Assembly: GCA_016929095.1 (NCBI GenBank)
Contig: JAFGJM010000037.1
Span: 102,707 to 166,706 of the forward strand
Direction: 5' to 3'
Length of the DNA stretch: 64,000 nucleotides
Source: Anaerolineales bacterium
GTDB taxonomy: Bacteria > Chloroflexota > Anaerolineae > Anaerolineales > UBA4823
The notes beneath the pieces are model-generated. The model searched no databases, was not told where the DNA came from, and saw nothing but the letters and a program-made list of their open reading frames with translations. The translations under genes and the position numbers were made by a program. Shown here piece after piece: positions 44,112-53,230 of this stretch. Numbering within the stretch: the first letter of the stretch is position 1; each line of letters begins with the position of its first letter.

Positions 44112-44747
44112 TCAGCCTTCTACAGGTTTCTTGATAACATATTGGCAAAACTCATCGCCAACAGCGGCACATTTATCTTCGTGCATAGAAAACTCTTTGC
44201 CGTCCATCAGGAAATTTACACATCCATGTAAGAATCCGGTTGGCATGGCGCAAATTGGTTTTTCCTCTCCGGAACGCCCCCAACATGCAGGGCAAGCGCC
44301 GATGGTATACAGGAAATCCGTTTCGCGCTCTTCGACGGTGACGTTTTGATCGCTTAATGAATTGGACGCGGCTGCAATTAGCGGTAAACCTTTGCGCAAT
44401 TTTTCAAGAGTCGGCAGGCTGGAAAATTCTGGTGAAAGTAACCCGGCTTTTTCCCCAAAAGCGTCTAAAGCATAATTAAAATAGACTTTACCTGCCCGCA
44501 AGCTCAACAACCGGCCGCCTTTTGGTCCATAGATTTCTTCTAAGGCCAGATTGATTGTGGAGAAATCAGCAAAATCGAATTCTTGTTCCACATTATCGGG
44601 CGGGTAATTGTCGATGAGGTGCGATAGTTTGGCTAAATTCAATGCGGTGTTCAAGCCATTTTTTCCAATGACTTCCTCTACAGCTATTAAATAGAGACGA
44701 ACGATTTTATTTGCATAGAAATGATTACTTTTCGGAATAGGTTCCAT
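44112..44747 (-). CDS. V4R domain protein, copy A
   Basis: 211 residues, the same length as copy B. It keeps the N-terminal helical half (PKSNHFYANKIVRLYLIAVE, LSHLIDNYPPDN) and the V4R cysteines in CPACWGRSGEEK, PICAMPTGFLHG and EDKCAAVGDEFCQYV. All five cysteines of copy B have a counterpart, which argues for a metal or redox centre. It lies 23 nt after roadblock copy A on the minus strand. Confidence 0.85.
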   Translation of the reverse strand: MEPIPKSNHFYANKIVRLYLIAVEEVIGKNGLNTALNLAKLSHLIDNYPPDNVEQEFDFADFSTINLALEEIYGPKGGRLLSLRAGKVYFNYALDAFGEKAGLLSPEFSSLPTLEKLRKGLPLIAAASNSLSDQNVTVEERETDFLYTIGACPACWGRSGEEKPICAMPTGFLHGCVNFLMDGKEFSMHEDKCAAVGDEFCQYVIKKPVEG

Positions 44748-44770
44748 AGATCCCTGCCTTTAAAAAATGA

Positions 44771-45142
44771 TTATAGTAATTTTGAGAGACCCTCTGCCGT
44801 ATGGCGCATTTCGAGAAATATCAAACCCAATTTTGCTTGCTCCTGCGCCATGGCAGTTAAAACGGCATCTTCTCCAACCGATACCAGGATCACATAGCCG
44901 TTTTCCCCTTTGACATAGACTTGCTCGAGGGCACCGCGCCCAAGTTCCATTGCGATACGTTCACCTAATGAGAGCATGGCTGCCGACATGGCAGACACGC
45001 GGTCATCTTCTGTACCCTCGGGTAAAGCAGATGCTATGACCAATCCGTCCAAGCTGACAACAGCCGAGGCTTCTATGTCTGGTGATGAAACGCGGAGGGT
45101 GTTTAATCGATCGATCATGAGCTGGGAGCGCGATTGTGTCAT
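44771..45142 (-). CDS. Roadblock/LC7 domain protein, copy A
   Basis: 123 residues in one roadblock/LC7 domain (SRSQLMIDRLNTLRVSSPDI, SLDGLVIASALPEGTEDD, GRGALEQVYVKGENGYVILV). It is the first gene of the operon roadblock-V4R-roadblock-V4R, which arose by duplication of the two-gene unit. A near-consensus promoter lies 8 to 40 nt upstream, leaving a leader of only a few nucleotides. Roadblock proteins commonly homodimerise; the two paralogues could form a heterodimer. Confidence 0.93.
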   Translation of the reverse strand: MTQSRSQLMIDRLNTLRVSSPDIEASAVVSLDGLVIASALPEGTEDDRVSAMSAAMLSLGERIAMELGRGALEQVYVKGENGYVILVSVGEDAVLTAMAQEQAKLGLIFLEMRHTAEGLSKLL

Positions 45143-45156
45143 AGGTCTTGAGTACT

Positions 45157-45184
45157 ATTGTACATGGGAAAAAAGGATTGTCAA
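45157..45184 (-). promoter_or_regulatory. Near-consensus sigma-70 promoter of the roadblock/V4R operon
   Basis: On the minus strand TTGACA (45184-45179) is a perfect -35 and TACAAT (45162-45157) a five-of-six -10, with a 16-nt spacer. Transcription would start near 45150, giving an extremely short leader before the ATG at 45142. Confidence 0.7.
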
Positions 45185-45602
45185 TGAAAATACAGAAATA
45201 CTTGCATAAACGTAAGATAATTAAAATTTCGTTACAATTATTGTGCCAACTCGTTAAAAGCAGAGAGAAAGATATTAATTACCCCATTTTTGACCGCCGG
45301 TCTGTGGGATTTTTATATGACTCACGCCAATCAAACGACTGACTATAAAGATTTCATTGCCTGCATGGAAAAATACACCGATGTTGACGTGGAATCAACC
45401 CTGGATTCCTGAATAAAAAATAATGCCAGGATCGATTTGATGATCTATAAAGTTACCATTCAACAAGTGGATGACCATTTTGAGATACAGGTTGGTTTTG
45501 AGGTCGAAGGCGGGCGGTCTTCAACCCGGCACCTTGACTGGTCGGCAAACACGAATATCGGATATTCTCACTTGAGCGATGCATTCCTCACGGATTGGAT
45601 TA

Positions 45603-45633
45603 TTGAAAAGATATTAATACCCTGTGCTATAAT
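45603..45633 (+). promoter_or_regulatory. Extended -10 promoter before ubiD
   Basis: TGC-TATAAT at 45625-45633 is a perfect extended -10. TTGAAA at 45603-45608 is a -35 candidate with a 19-nt spacer. Transcription would begin near 45640, just before AGGAGA and the ATG at 45659. The region 45185-45602 shows no firm gene. Confidence 0.65.
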
Positions 45634-45658
45634 CCTCTATCGCACAGGAGATCGATCC

Positions 45659-47122
45659 ATGCCAATTGATAATCTGAGAGATTTCATACACCTGCTGGAA
45701 CAACGCGGGCAGTTGAAACGAATTAAAACACGCCTGTCGCCCGTGTTAGATATTACCGAGATCACCGACCGGGTAAGTAAAAGCCCGGATGAAAAAAACC
45801 TGGCATTGCTCTTTGAAAATATCGAAAATTCCGAAATGCCGGTATTCATCAATGGATTTGGATCGGCAGAGCGGATGGCAATAGCATTGGGGGTTGAAAC
45901 ATTAGACGATCTAACGCAGAACCTGGGACGGGTGATCGATCCGCGCTTACCCAAGGGTCTACGAGAAACAATCGAGCGCGGTCAAGACTTATTAGATGTA
46001 GTGAAGTCCATTGGTCTGGCGCCTAAAAAAGTGCGCCGTGCCCCGGTGCAGGAAGTGATCCACCGCGATGATGCTTCGTTGAATGCCCTGCCAATCCTTC
46101 AATGCTGGCCGAAGGATGGGGGCCGGTTTATCACCCTGCCGCAAGTGATCACGCGTGATCCGCAAACCGGCATACGCAATGTGGGCATGTACCGCTTGCA
46201 AGTGATGGATGAACGGTCATTGCTGGTGCATTGGCAGCGCCACAAAGGCGGCGCCGAACACGAGAGAGTGGCTCAGGAAATAAAAAAGGAGCGTATCCCG
46301 GCAGCCGTCGTTTTGGGCGGCGATCCGGCTTCTATATGGAGCGCTTCTGCCCCCTTACCTCCCAATATTGATGAATATTTGTTGGCCGGGTATTTACGCG
46401 GCGCGCCGGTGGCATTTGTCGACTGTGTGTCTCAACCCCTGGAAGTCCCCGCTCAGGCAGAGATCGTGATCGAGGGTGAAATCGACCCGAATGAGCACCA
46501 CCCGGAAGGCCCGTTTGGCGATCATACCGGTTATTACACGCCGGTGGAACCTTTTCCGGTTTTCCATGTTACGGCCATCACCCATCGCAAGGACGCCATT
46601 TACCCGGCTACGGTGGTAGGCATTCCGCCGATGGAGGATGTGTGGATGGGGAAGGCTACCGAACGGTTGTTTTTACCGCTGATCCGTTTGTTCTTACCCG
46701 AAATCATGGATATCAACATGCCTGCTGAAGGGGTATTCCATAACCTGGTGCTGGTTTCGATCAAGAAGCGTTATCCTGGGCATGCCCGAAAAGTAGTTTT
46801 TGGGTTGTGGGGGCTGGCGCTGCTCTCTTTGGTGAAAGCTGTTGTGGTAGTGGATGAATGGGTGGATGTGCAAAACCTTTCCCGGGTTGCCTGGCAGGCA
46901 TTAGGTAATGTGGATTGGAATAGAGATGTGGTTATCTCCACTGGTATGGTGGATCACCTGGACCATGCCTCGTATCACCATTCTTATGGCGGAAAAATCG
47001 GCGTCGATGCCACCGCCAAATTACCCGAGGAAGGTTACACGCGCAGTTGGCCGGAGGTGGTTCAGATGTCCCCCGAGGTCAAAGCCCGCGTGGATGAATT
47101 GTGGAAAGATTTGGGATTGTGA
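45659..47122 (+). CDS. UbiD family decarboxylase, candidate MqnL
   Basis: About 487 residues with UbiD traits: NLRDFIHLLEQRGQLKRI at the start, RDPQTGIRNVGMYRLQVMD, HWQRHKGGAEH, the prFMN-region GEIDPNEHHPEGPFGDHTGY and VVGIPPMEDVWMGKATERLF. UbiD enzymes decarboxylate aromatic or unsaturated acids with prenylated FMN. Together with the UbiA-type gene at 50864 this fits the late futalosine menaquinone pathway (MqnL/MqnP), but UbiD specificity cannot be read directly. AGGAGA lies 9 nt before the ATG at 45659. The same frame is open 74 codons further upstream; that extension precedes the promoter and is not included. Confidence 0.88.
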   Translation: MPIDNLRDFIHLLEQRGQLKRIKTRLSPVLDITEITDRVSKSPDEKNLALLFENIENSEMPVFINGFGSAERMAIALGVETLDDLTQNLGRVIDPRLPKGLRETIERGQDLLDVVKSIGLAPKKVRRAPVQEVIHRDDASLNALPILQCWPKDGGRFITLPQVITRDPQTGIRNVGMYRLQVMDERSLLVHWQRHKGGAEHERVAQEIKKERIPAAVVLGGDPASIWSASAPLPPNIDEYLLAGYLRGAPVAFVDCVSQPLEVPAQAEIVIEGEIDPNEHHPEGPFGDHTGYYTPVEPFPVFHVTAITHRKDAIYPATVVGIPPMEDVWMGKATERLFLPLIRLFLPEIMDINMPAEGVFHNLVLVSIKKRYPGHARKVVFGLWGLALLSLVKAVVVVDEWVDVQNLSRVAWQALGNVDWNRDVVISTGMVDHLDHASYHHSYGGKIGVDATAKLPEEGYTRSWPEVVQMSPEVKARVDELWKDLGL

Positions 47123-47236
47123 ATCGCAATAAGATGTATAAATAGAAAGCGCTCAATTTCCTCCACATAATTTCTGCTAATTCGCATGTATGGATTTTTT
47201 GATGATTTGTCTAAATTATATTGAGGAGTATGTAAG

Positions 47237-48232
47237 GTGAAAAAATCGCCAAATATTCTAAAATTACTCATCATTGGGTTTATCGCAACATTGTTTCTGA
47301 CAGCCTGTCAGGGGGAACCGGTCTCCCAAGCAAACGTAACATCTGATAGTGAAGTAAGTGAACCTGTCACATTGAAAATTGCCGTTCTCCCGATATTGGA
47401 TGCGCTGCCGATGTATGTCGCCGAACAAGAAGGTTTGTTTGAGGCGAATAACGTTCGGGTGACCTTTATCGCCGCCGCTTCAGCCGCCGAAAGGGACCAA
47501 ATCATCGTCGCCGGGCAGGCAGACGGGTTGATCAACGAGCTGGTATCGACGGTTCTGTATAACAAAGACCAGGTGCAGGTGCAGGTGGTGCGGTTTGCCC
47601 GTGTTGCCACGACACAATTCCCCCAGTATTATATTTTGGCATCAAAACAAAGCGGGATTACCACGCCTCAGGAATTGAAGGGTGTGGATATTGGCATATC
47701 CCAAGGCACGGTCATCGAATATATCACCGATCGCTTGCTTCAAGCCGAGGGGTTAACCGCAGAAGATATTAAGACCATTGCGGTTCCAAAAATACCCGAC
47801 CGCATGGCGCTGCTATCTTCAGGGGAGTTGCGCGGCGCTACCATGCCAGATCCGCTGTCTCTGTTGGCAATCCAACAAGGGGCGGTGTTAGTTTTGGATG
47901 ACACCAAGTATCCCGATTACAGTTACAGCACGATCGCCTTTCGAAAAGCTGTGATCGACCAAAATCCGGAAGCTATCCGTAATTTCCTGCAAGCCATCGA
48001 AGAAGCTACTGCAAAGATCAACGCCAATCCTTCTCAGTGGGCTCACCTGCTCACCGAGAAACAGCTTGTACCCGAGTCTTTAGTGGGCGATTACCAGCTC
48101 CCTACCTATCCGGCAGCGGGGGTGCCAAGCCAGGCTCAATGGGATGACGTGGTAGCCTGGTGTCAAGATAAAGGTTTATTGACGACAGATATCGCGTATA
48201 GTGATTCGGTCACGGATCAATTTTTGCCTTAA
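47237..48232 (+). CDS. ABC transporter substrate-binding lipoprotein (NMT1/SsuA-like)
   Basis: 331 residues: signal peptide with lipobox LTAC, then a type II periplasmic binding fold: LKIAVLPILDALPMYVAEQE, FEANNVRVTFIAAASAAERD, LKGVDIGISQGTVIEYITDR, and AFRKAVIDQNPEAIRNFL. This is the NMT1/SsuA/ThiY type that feeds nitrate, sulfonate, taurine or thiamine-precursor importers. GTG at 47237 has GAGGAG eight nt upstream. It starts 114 nt after ubiD and is followed by its ATPase and permease. Confidence 0.9.
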   Translation: MKKSPNILKLLIIGFIATLFLTACQGEPVSQANVTSDSEVSEPVTLKIAVLPILDALPMYVAEQEGLFEANNVRVTFIAAASAAERDQIIVAGQADGLINELVSTVLYNKDQVQVQVVRFARVATTQFPQYYILASKQSGITTPQELKGVDIGISQGTVIEYITDRLLQAEGLTAEDIKTIAVPKIPDRMALLSSGELRGATMPDPLSLLAIQQGAVLVLDDTKYPDYSYSTIAFRKAVIDQNPEAIRNFLQAIEEATAKINANPSQWAHLLTEKQLVPESLVGDYQLPTYPAAGVPSQAQWDDVVAWCQDKGLLTTDIAYSDSVTDQFLP

Positions 48233-48239
48233 GAATTGC

Positions 48240-49001
48240 ATGATCCAACTGCAAGATCTCACGTTTTCATATGGGCAGAACCTGCCAGTGTTCGAGCATT
48301 TTAACTGGCAGGCGCAGCGCGGCGAAGCCTGGGCGGTATTGGGACCTTCGGGCTGTGGAAAATCAACCTTACTCTATTTATTGGCGGGATTGTTTTTACC
48401 TTCCGGTGGAAAGGTATTGGTGGATGGGATTCCCATAGAACGACCTCGCCCACAAAGTGGTTTGATCATCCAGGATTATGGGTTGTTGCCCTGGGCAACC
48501 GTGCATCAGAATGCCAGCCTGGGATTGAGGGTGCGTAATTTTTATGGGCCGGACGGCAAGCATACCCCGCAAGATTTCATCCCTGAGCAGGATGTGTTAC
48601 CCTGGTTGAAGCGTCTGGGGTTGGAAAGTGTGGCAGATAAATACCCGGGGCAAATTTCCGGCGGGCAGCGCCAGCGCACAGCTATTGCACGTACACTGGC
48701 TCTCAAACCGGATTTGCTATTGATGGATGAACCATTCTCTTCTTTGGATGCGCCGACAAGAGAAGGGTTGCAGGCGCTAACCCTGGAATTGCAGCAGGAA
48801 CAGGCGCTTACCCTGGTGCTGGTGACGCATGCGATTGAAGAAGCAGCCCTGTTAGGAAAAAAGATATTATTGCTTAGCCAACCGCCCAATATTCATGCGA
48901 ATGTCATCGATAATGCCGAAGTGGGCAACCCGGAATATCGACACAGTGCGCGTTATATGGAAGTATGCCATGATTTGCGCGCCCGAATGGAAATCCCATG
49001 A
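48240..49001 (+). CDS. ABC transporter ATPase (SsuB/TauB-like)
   Basis: 253 residues with Walker A GPSGCGKST, Q-loop LIIQDYGLLPWATVHQN, signature ISGGQRQRTAIARTL, Walker B LLMDEPFSSLD and H-loop VTHAIEEA. The Q-loop continuation LLPWATV is characteristic of the SsuB/TauB nitrate-sulfonate-taurine group. It lies 7 nt after the binding-protein stop and overlaps the permease start by 4 nt. Confidence 0.94.
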   Translation: MIQLQDLTFSYGQNLPVFEHFNWQAQRGEAWAVLGPSGCGKSTLLYLLAGLFLPSGGKVLVDGIPIERPRPQSGLIIQDYGLLPWATVHQNASLGLRVRNFYGPDGKHTPQDFIPEQDVLPWLKRLGLESVADKYPGQISGGQRQRTAIARTLALKPDLLLMDEPFSSLDAPTREGLQALTLELQQEQALTLVLVTHAIEEAALLGKKILLLSQPPNIHANVIDNAEVGNPEYRHSARYMEVCHDLRARMEIP

Positions 49002-49729
49002 AGCGCCGGGATTTGTTGTTCGCCTTACTCATCCTGGCGCTTGTTTGGCAGGCGGCTGCCTGGCTGGTGGCTAAACCTATTCTTCCCTCGCCCGGATTGG
49101 TAGCGCTCGTTTTTGTGAGGGAACTGGGGAAGGGATTAGCCGAGCATTTCCTGGTGAGTTTGTGGCGCGTGGCGGCAAGCACGATTTTAGCTATTGCTTT
49201 AGCAGCCCCTGCCGGCCTGATGTTAGGGCAATCGCCGCGTCTCAACCGCTTCTTTTCCCCGTTGATCTACTTGACCTATCCCATCCCAAAGGTGGTATTT
49301 GTCCCGCTGGTGCTGCTCTTCTTGGGCATCGGTGACAGCGCAAAAATTACGATCATCTTCCTGATCTTGTTTTTCCAGATACTGGTATTGGTGCGTGATT
49401 CGGCGGCTGCCTTACGACCAGAATTGATCCAAAGCGTACGCAGTTTAGGCGCCGGCAGGCGGGCGCTTTTTCGTTTTGTCTATTTGCCAGCCAGCCTACC
49501 GGCTATCCTTACTGCTTTGCGTCAATCAGTAGGTACGGCGGTTGCGGTACTATATGTGGCTGAGTTATATGCCACTACTAAAGGGCTCGGATATTATATC
49601 TATTTAAATGGAAGCACACTGCTCAATTACCCCGCCATGTACGCCGGAATCATTGCCATGAGCTTGCTGGGATTGGGGTTATATTTTTCGGTAGACTGGC
49701 TGGAAAAACGCCTGGTGCCCTACAAATAA
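48998..49729 (+). CDS. ABC transporter permease (SsuC/TauC-like)
   Basis: 243 residues, six predicted membrane helices, with the BPD_transp_1 EAA-like loop RSLGAGRRALFRFVYLPASL and the family segments LSPLIYLTYPIPKVVFVPLV-like and VAVLYVAELYATTKGLGYYI. It completes a three-gene importer (binding protein, ATPase, permease). The substrate is unknown; the flanking ubiD and ubiA-like genes suggest but do not prove a link with quinone precursors. Confidence 0.93.
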   Translation: MKRRDLLFALLILALVWQAAAWLVAKPILPSPGLVALVFVRELGKGLAEHFLVSLWRVAASTILAIALAAPAGLMLGQSPRLNRFFSPLIYLTYPIPKVVFVPLVLLFLGIGDSAKITIIFLILFFQILVLVRDSAAALRPELIQSVRSLGAGRRALFRFVYLPASLPAILTALRQSVGTAVAVLYVAELYATTKGLGYYIYLNGSTLLNYPAMYAGIIAMSLLGLGLYFSVDWLEKRLVPYK

Positions 49730-49936
49730 GGGAGGCTGTGGGCAAGGTGAAAATCAGATTATTGGGAATAGAATAACATTTTCAAGCCGGTGATGAATCA
49801 CGCGATATCGAGAACTTGTTATAATAATAAAGACGCTTCATAAACCCCAATTCATGTAACCCGAAAATTTGCATTGCAGTAAGAGTTGGTACGAAAACAG
49901 TACTCTATTTGCGACTTATTTTTATGGAGATTCACT

Positions 49937-50593
49937 TTGAAAGATAAATTTGCTGTATTTACTCTTGTTATCCTGCTTCTTGTGATATTGATTTCATCAT
50001 CTTGCAGTTTGCCAAAGAAAACTACCCCAACCGAATCATCAGTCACCACGCCGCCAGAAGGGGAAACGGCTGCCACACCCACGGCAGGCGAAGCGGTGAT
50101 CGCAACAACGCCCACACCAACGGCTTCTTCCACAAAAATACCTGCTACCCAGTCTGCGGCTTCACCCACGCCAGCACTCACCGATACTCCCTTGCCTACT
50201 CCCACCCATATATCTATAGCGGTTTCACTGCCCAAGAAATCTTCGATTACCGGCGAAACCATTCCCTCTGATAACCCCGTCGATACCTGGATCAGCATTC
50301 CCATTCCGGACGGTGCTATTACCGGGCAGCAAAAGAAAAACGAGCGCGGGCGCTATTATATTTACACCATACAGACCCACATGGACACCCTGCTCACATA
50401 TTATTCCCAGGCATTGGATGAAAGGGATTGGCTGCCGCTTGAAGGGAGCCGGGCAGACGATCTGGCGGTTGCCTTTTACACCAAGAAGGATAAATTCCTG
50501 CGTCTTGAAATCATAATCGAGGACGCCAGCCAAAACCTGCTTTTAGTCAGGATATTTAAGTGGAGCATGCCATACTGGTATCCTTATTACTGA
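49937..50593 (+). CDS. Lipoprotein with Thr/Pro linker, unknown function
   Basis: About 218 residues: signal peptide with Cys after ILISSSC, a long Thr/Pro/Ala-rich linker (about 25-100), and a C-terminal domain of about 115 residues (WISIPIPDGAITGQQ, YYSQALDERDWLPLEGSRAD, FLRLEIIIEDASQNLLLVRI) that reads like a small alpha/beta domain seen in many Chloroflexota lipoproteins. I cannot name it. TTG at 49937 is chosen because GGAGA stands 6 nt upstream and gives a proper signal peptide; the ATG at 49886 does not. Confidence 0.7.
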   Translation: MKDKFAVFTLVILLLVILISSSCSLPKKTTPTESSVTTPPEGETAATPTAGEAVIATTPTPTASSTKIPATQSAASPTPALTDTPLPTPTHISIAVSLPKKSSITGETIPSDNPVDTWISIPIPDGAITGQQKKNERGRYYIYTIQTHMDTLLTYYSQALDERDWLPLEGSRADDLAVAFYTKKDKFLRLEIIIEDASQNLLLVRIFKWSMPYWYPYY

Positions 50594-50676
50594 TGATGGA
50601 GAATATTATTTGATACATAGAATGACGGCGCTTTTTGGTCAGGTATCGTGATTAATAATGAGAATACATCAATACT

Positions 50677-50707
50677 CTGTAGATGGAATCGCCGATCCCA
50701 TCTACAG
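50677..50707. repeat. 31-bp palindromic repeat, copy 2
   Basis: CTGTAGATGG and CCATCTACAG form the arms, with a GAATCGCCGATC-like centre; it matches the element at 30075-30105 except at a few central bases. It lies between the lipoprotein gene and the UbiA-like gene. The remaining 50594-50863 shows no gene. Confidence 0.7.
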
Positions 50708-50863
50708 TAGTTGGACGAAAACCGGCTCAATATAGGTGTCAGGTTTTTTTCATCCTAAATATTGTGGGCGTTCTTTACCCGGTATGGCGATCATTAGCGC
50801 AGGCGGATAGCTGAAAGTCGATAGCTGACTGCTTCTTTCATCAAGACTGGTATAATCGCCAGG

Positions 50864-51727
50864 ATGAAGCCGCTGCGTGATTTTCTCGAATTGATCAAAT
50901 TCGAACACACGATTTTTGCCTTGCCATTTGCCTATTTGGGCATGCTGCTGGCAGCAAATGGATTACCTGGCTGGGTCAAGTTTTTATGGATCACGCTGGC
51001 AATGGCCGCGGCGCGTACAGTGGCAATGGGGATCAACCGTATTGCCGACCGGTACATAGATGCCCATAACCCCCGCACGGCTAACCGTCCTCTGGTGACC
51101 GGCGCTATTTCAATCCGTACTGCCTGGGTGGGGTCATTACTTGCGCTTGGATTATTGGTTATCGCCGCCTGGCAATTGGGCGATCTCACCCTGCGCCTTT
51201 CACCCATTGCCGTCTTGTTTTTGGTTGGGTACTCGTACACCAAACGTTTTACCTGGATGTCGCATTTCTTGCTGGGCTTCACGGATGGCCTGGCGCCGGT
51301 GGGTGCCTGGGTGGGGGTAAGAAATTCTCTATTTACCATACAAGACCTGCCTGCCTGGATTTTGCTGGCTACGGTTACCCTGTGGATTGGGGGTTTCGAT
51401 CTTATCTACGCCTGCCAGGATGTGGAATATGACCGCCTTGACCGCCTGCATGCTATTCCGGCGCGTTTTGGCATTGCGACCGCCTTACACCTCTCCACGA
51501 TTTGCCATATTGTAACCATGATCTTACTGGCTGCCGTGGGCTGGCTGATGACGTTGAGCTGGCCGTATTGGGCAGGATTGTTCGTCGTTGGTGTGCTGTT
51601 GTTTTGGGAACATTCACTGGTTCATCCGGACGATCTAAGCCGGCTGGATATGGCATTTTTTAATATAAATAGCTATATCAGTATAACGCTGTTCGCGGCT
51701 GTTTTGGCTTCCTTATTTTTATTCTAA
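50864..51727 (+). CDS. UbiA-type prenyltransferase, candidate MqnP
   Basis: 287 residues, eight or so membrane helices. The first Asp-rich motif is NRIADRYIDAHNPRTANRP and the second is DLIYACQDVEYDRLDRLHA; both match UbiA-superfamily enzymes that join a polyprenyl chain to an aromatic acid. The N-terminal FLELIKFEHTIFALPFAYLG is typical of the MqnP/UbiA branch used in futalosine menaquinone synthesis. Pairing with the UbiD gene at 45659 supports a menaquinone role. Confidence 0.88.
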   Translation: MKPLRDFLELIKFEHTIFALPFAYLGMLLAANGLPGWVKFLWITLAMAAARTVAMGINRIADRYIDAHNPRTANRPLVTGAISIRTAWVGSLLALGLLVIAAWQLGDLTLRLSPIAVLFLVGYSYTKRFTWMSHFLLGFTDGLAPVGAWVGVRNSLFTIQDLPAWILLATVTLWIGGFDLIYACQDVEYDRLDRLHAIPARFGIATALHLSTICHIVTMILLAAVGWLMTLSWPYWAGLFVVGVLLFWEHSLVHPDDLSRLDMAFFNINSYISITLFAAVLASLFLF

Positions 51728-51756
51728 ATCCAAGAAAAGATAAAAAAAAAATATCC

Positions 51757-53127
51757 ATGAAACTTCATAAACGAATCGTTTTCTTGCTCCCAACAATAAT
51801 CATGAGCCTGGCATGCCAGACAGTGATGGGGGTGGTATCTCCGACAGCCACGCTATCACCAACGGTTACATTGATGGATACGGTGACCGCAACCCTTCAG
51901 CCTGACACACCTACGCCATCGCCGACCATTCCTCCCACTGAAACGCCTGTACCCACCGCAACATTAGCCTTTCTGGCAAAAGATGGGCGGCTTGAAATTT
52001 TCGAGAAATTATGGAACATCATCAATGACTATTACATATATAAGGATTTCAACGGGGTGGATTGGGATGCGGTGCATGAAGAATATTATGCGAAAGTCAT
52101 TGCCACGAACAATCCAGAATTGTTTTATGATCTTTTGAATGAAATGATCGCATTACTGAATGATGAACATTCGGGATTATTGAACCCGCGCGAAGTGGCT
52201 CAAGAGGAAATGGAATTTGCCGGTGAGAATCAGTTCGTTGGCATTGGGGTATTAACCCAGGCGGTTTATGAACGCGGGTACGCTACGGTTTTATTAACCT
52301 TTCCGAACAGCCCGGCAGAAAAAGCCGGCATCAAAGCCCATGATAATATCTTGAGGGCGGATGGTTATCCGATTATCCAGGATGACCAGTTCATGATTGA
52401 CCACCTGCGTGGATTAGAAGGCACTCAGGTGACAGTTGAAGTACAAACGCCGGGTGAAGAGGTGCGCCAATTAACCCTTACCCGCAAAAAATTCAAGGAA
52501 GCGACACCTGTGCCTTACCAGGTATTAACTACGCCGGATGGTAAAAGGGTGGGTTATATTTTGGTGGTCACGTTTGCCGATATCACGATCGATGTTCAGA
52601 TTTCCGATGCGTTGTATAAAATGACCGTGGATAGTCCGCTGGATGGTGTGATCATCGATAACCGTATGAACACCGGCGGCGCCGATACAATTGCCAAAGG
52701 CACCTTAAAGTTGTTCACAGACGGCACTTTGGGATATTTTTATGACCGCAACGATCAAAGGCGCGATTTTGCAGTTGAAGCTGAGGATGTTGGCGGGTCT
52801 CAACATGTGCCCCTGGTGGTGATTGTGGGGAAGGGCACTGCCAGTTTTGGAGAACTGTTTGCCGGGGTGTTGAAAAATAAACAGCGCGCCTACATCATCG
52901 GGGAAACAACAGACGGAAATGTTGAGCTGCTGCGAGGCTATGATTTTGAAGATGGGTCGCGTGCCTGGATCGCGCATGAAAAATTCCGACCTATTTACAA
53001 TCCGGATGATGATTGGGAAGAATCGGGGATTATACCGGATTTGACAGTACTTAGCGATTGGGATCTGGTAACCACAGAAAACGACCCGGTTGTCGTGGCG
53101 GCTTTGGAATATTTTGACTCTAATTGA
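51757..53127 (+). CDS. S41-type PDZ protein with catalytic Lys replaced
   Basis: 456 residues: signal peptide with lipobox-like SLAC, a Thr/Pro spacer, a helical N-terminal region (FEKLWNIINDYYIYKDFNGV), a PDZ domain (about 155-245, FPNSPAEKAGIKAHDNILRA) and an S41 core. The nucleophile Ser lies in GKGTASFGELF. In C-terminal processing proteases the catalytic Lys stands 25 residues later in a GxxTxGK motif; here the sequence is IGETTDGNVEL, with Asn at that exact position. The protein may use a different triad, as tricorn-type relatives do, or be inactive. Directly after the UbiA-like gene. Confidence 0.8.
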   Translation: MKLHKRIVFLLPTIIMSLACQTVMGVVSPTATLSPTVTLMDTVTATLQPDTPTPSPTIPPTETPVPTATLAFLAKDGRLEIFEKLWNIINDYYIYKDFNGVDWDAVHEEYYAKVIATNNPELFYDLLNEMIALLNDEHSGLLNPREVAQEEMEFAGENQFVGIGVLTQAVYERGYATVLLTFPNSPAEKAGIKAHDNILRADGYPIIQDDQFMIDHLRGLEGTQVTVEVQTPGEEVRQLTLTRKKFKEATPVPYQVLTTPDGKRVGYILVVTFADITIDVQISDALYKMTVDSPLDGVIIDNRMNTGGADTIAKGTLKLFTDGTLGYFYDRNDQRRDFAVEAEDVGGSQHVPLVVIVGKGTASFGELFAGVLKNKQRAYIIGETTDGNVELLRGYDFEDGSRAWIAHEKFRPIYNPDDDWEESGIIPDLTVLSDWDLVTTENDPVVVAALEYFDSN

Positions 53128-53230
53128 TTGAATTTGACGTATTATTGTGGTAAACTGAGCGTATCGTCCCTCTCCGTTGCTGGGAGATGGCTTGTCCAGA
53201 AAGTACAGGCAACACCTGCCCGGAGCACTC

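Noticed and set aside
45200..45240. A fourth GTAAC...CGTT motif upstream of the roadblock/V4R operon on the minus strand.
   Set aside because: The spacing is 18 nt, not 16, and a near-consensus sigma-70 promoter sits closer to the start codon, so it is not counted with the ECF-type sites.
45317..45412. A 31-codon frame (MTHANQTTDYKDFI...) upstream of ubiD.
   Set aside because: Too short to judge and no ribosome binding site or conserved motif could be seen, so it is not annotated.
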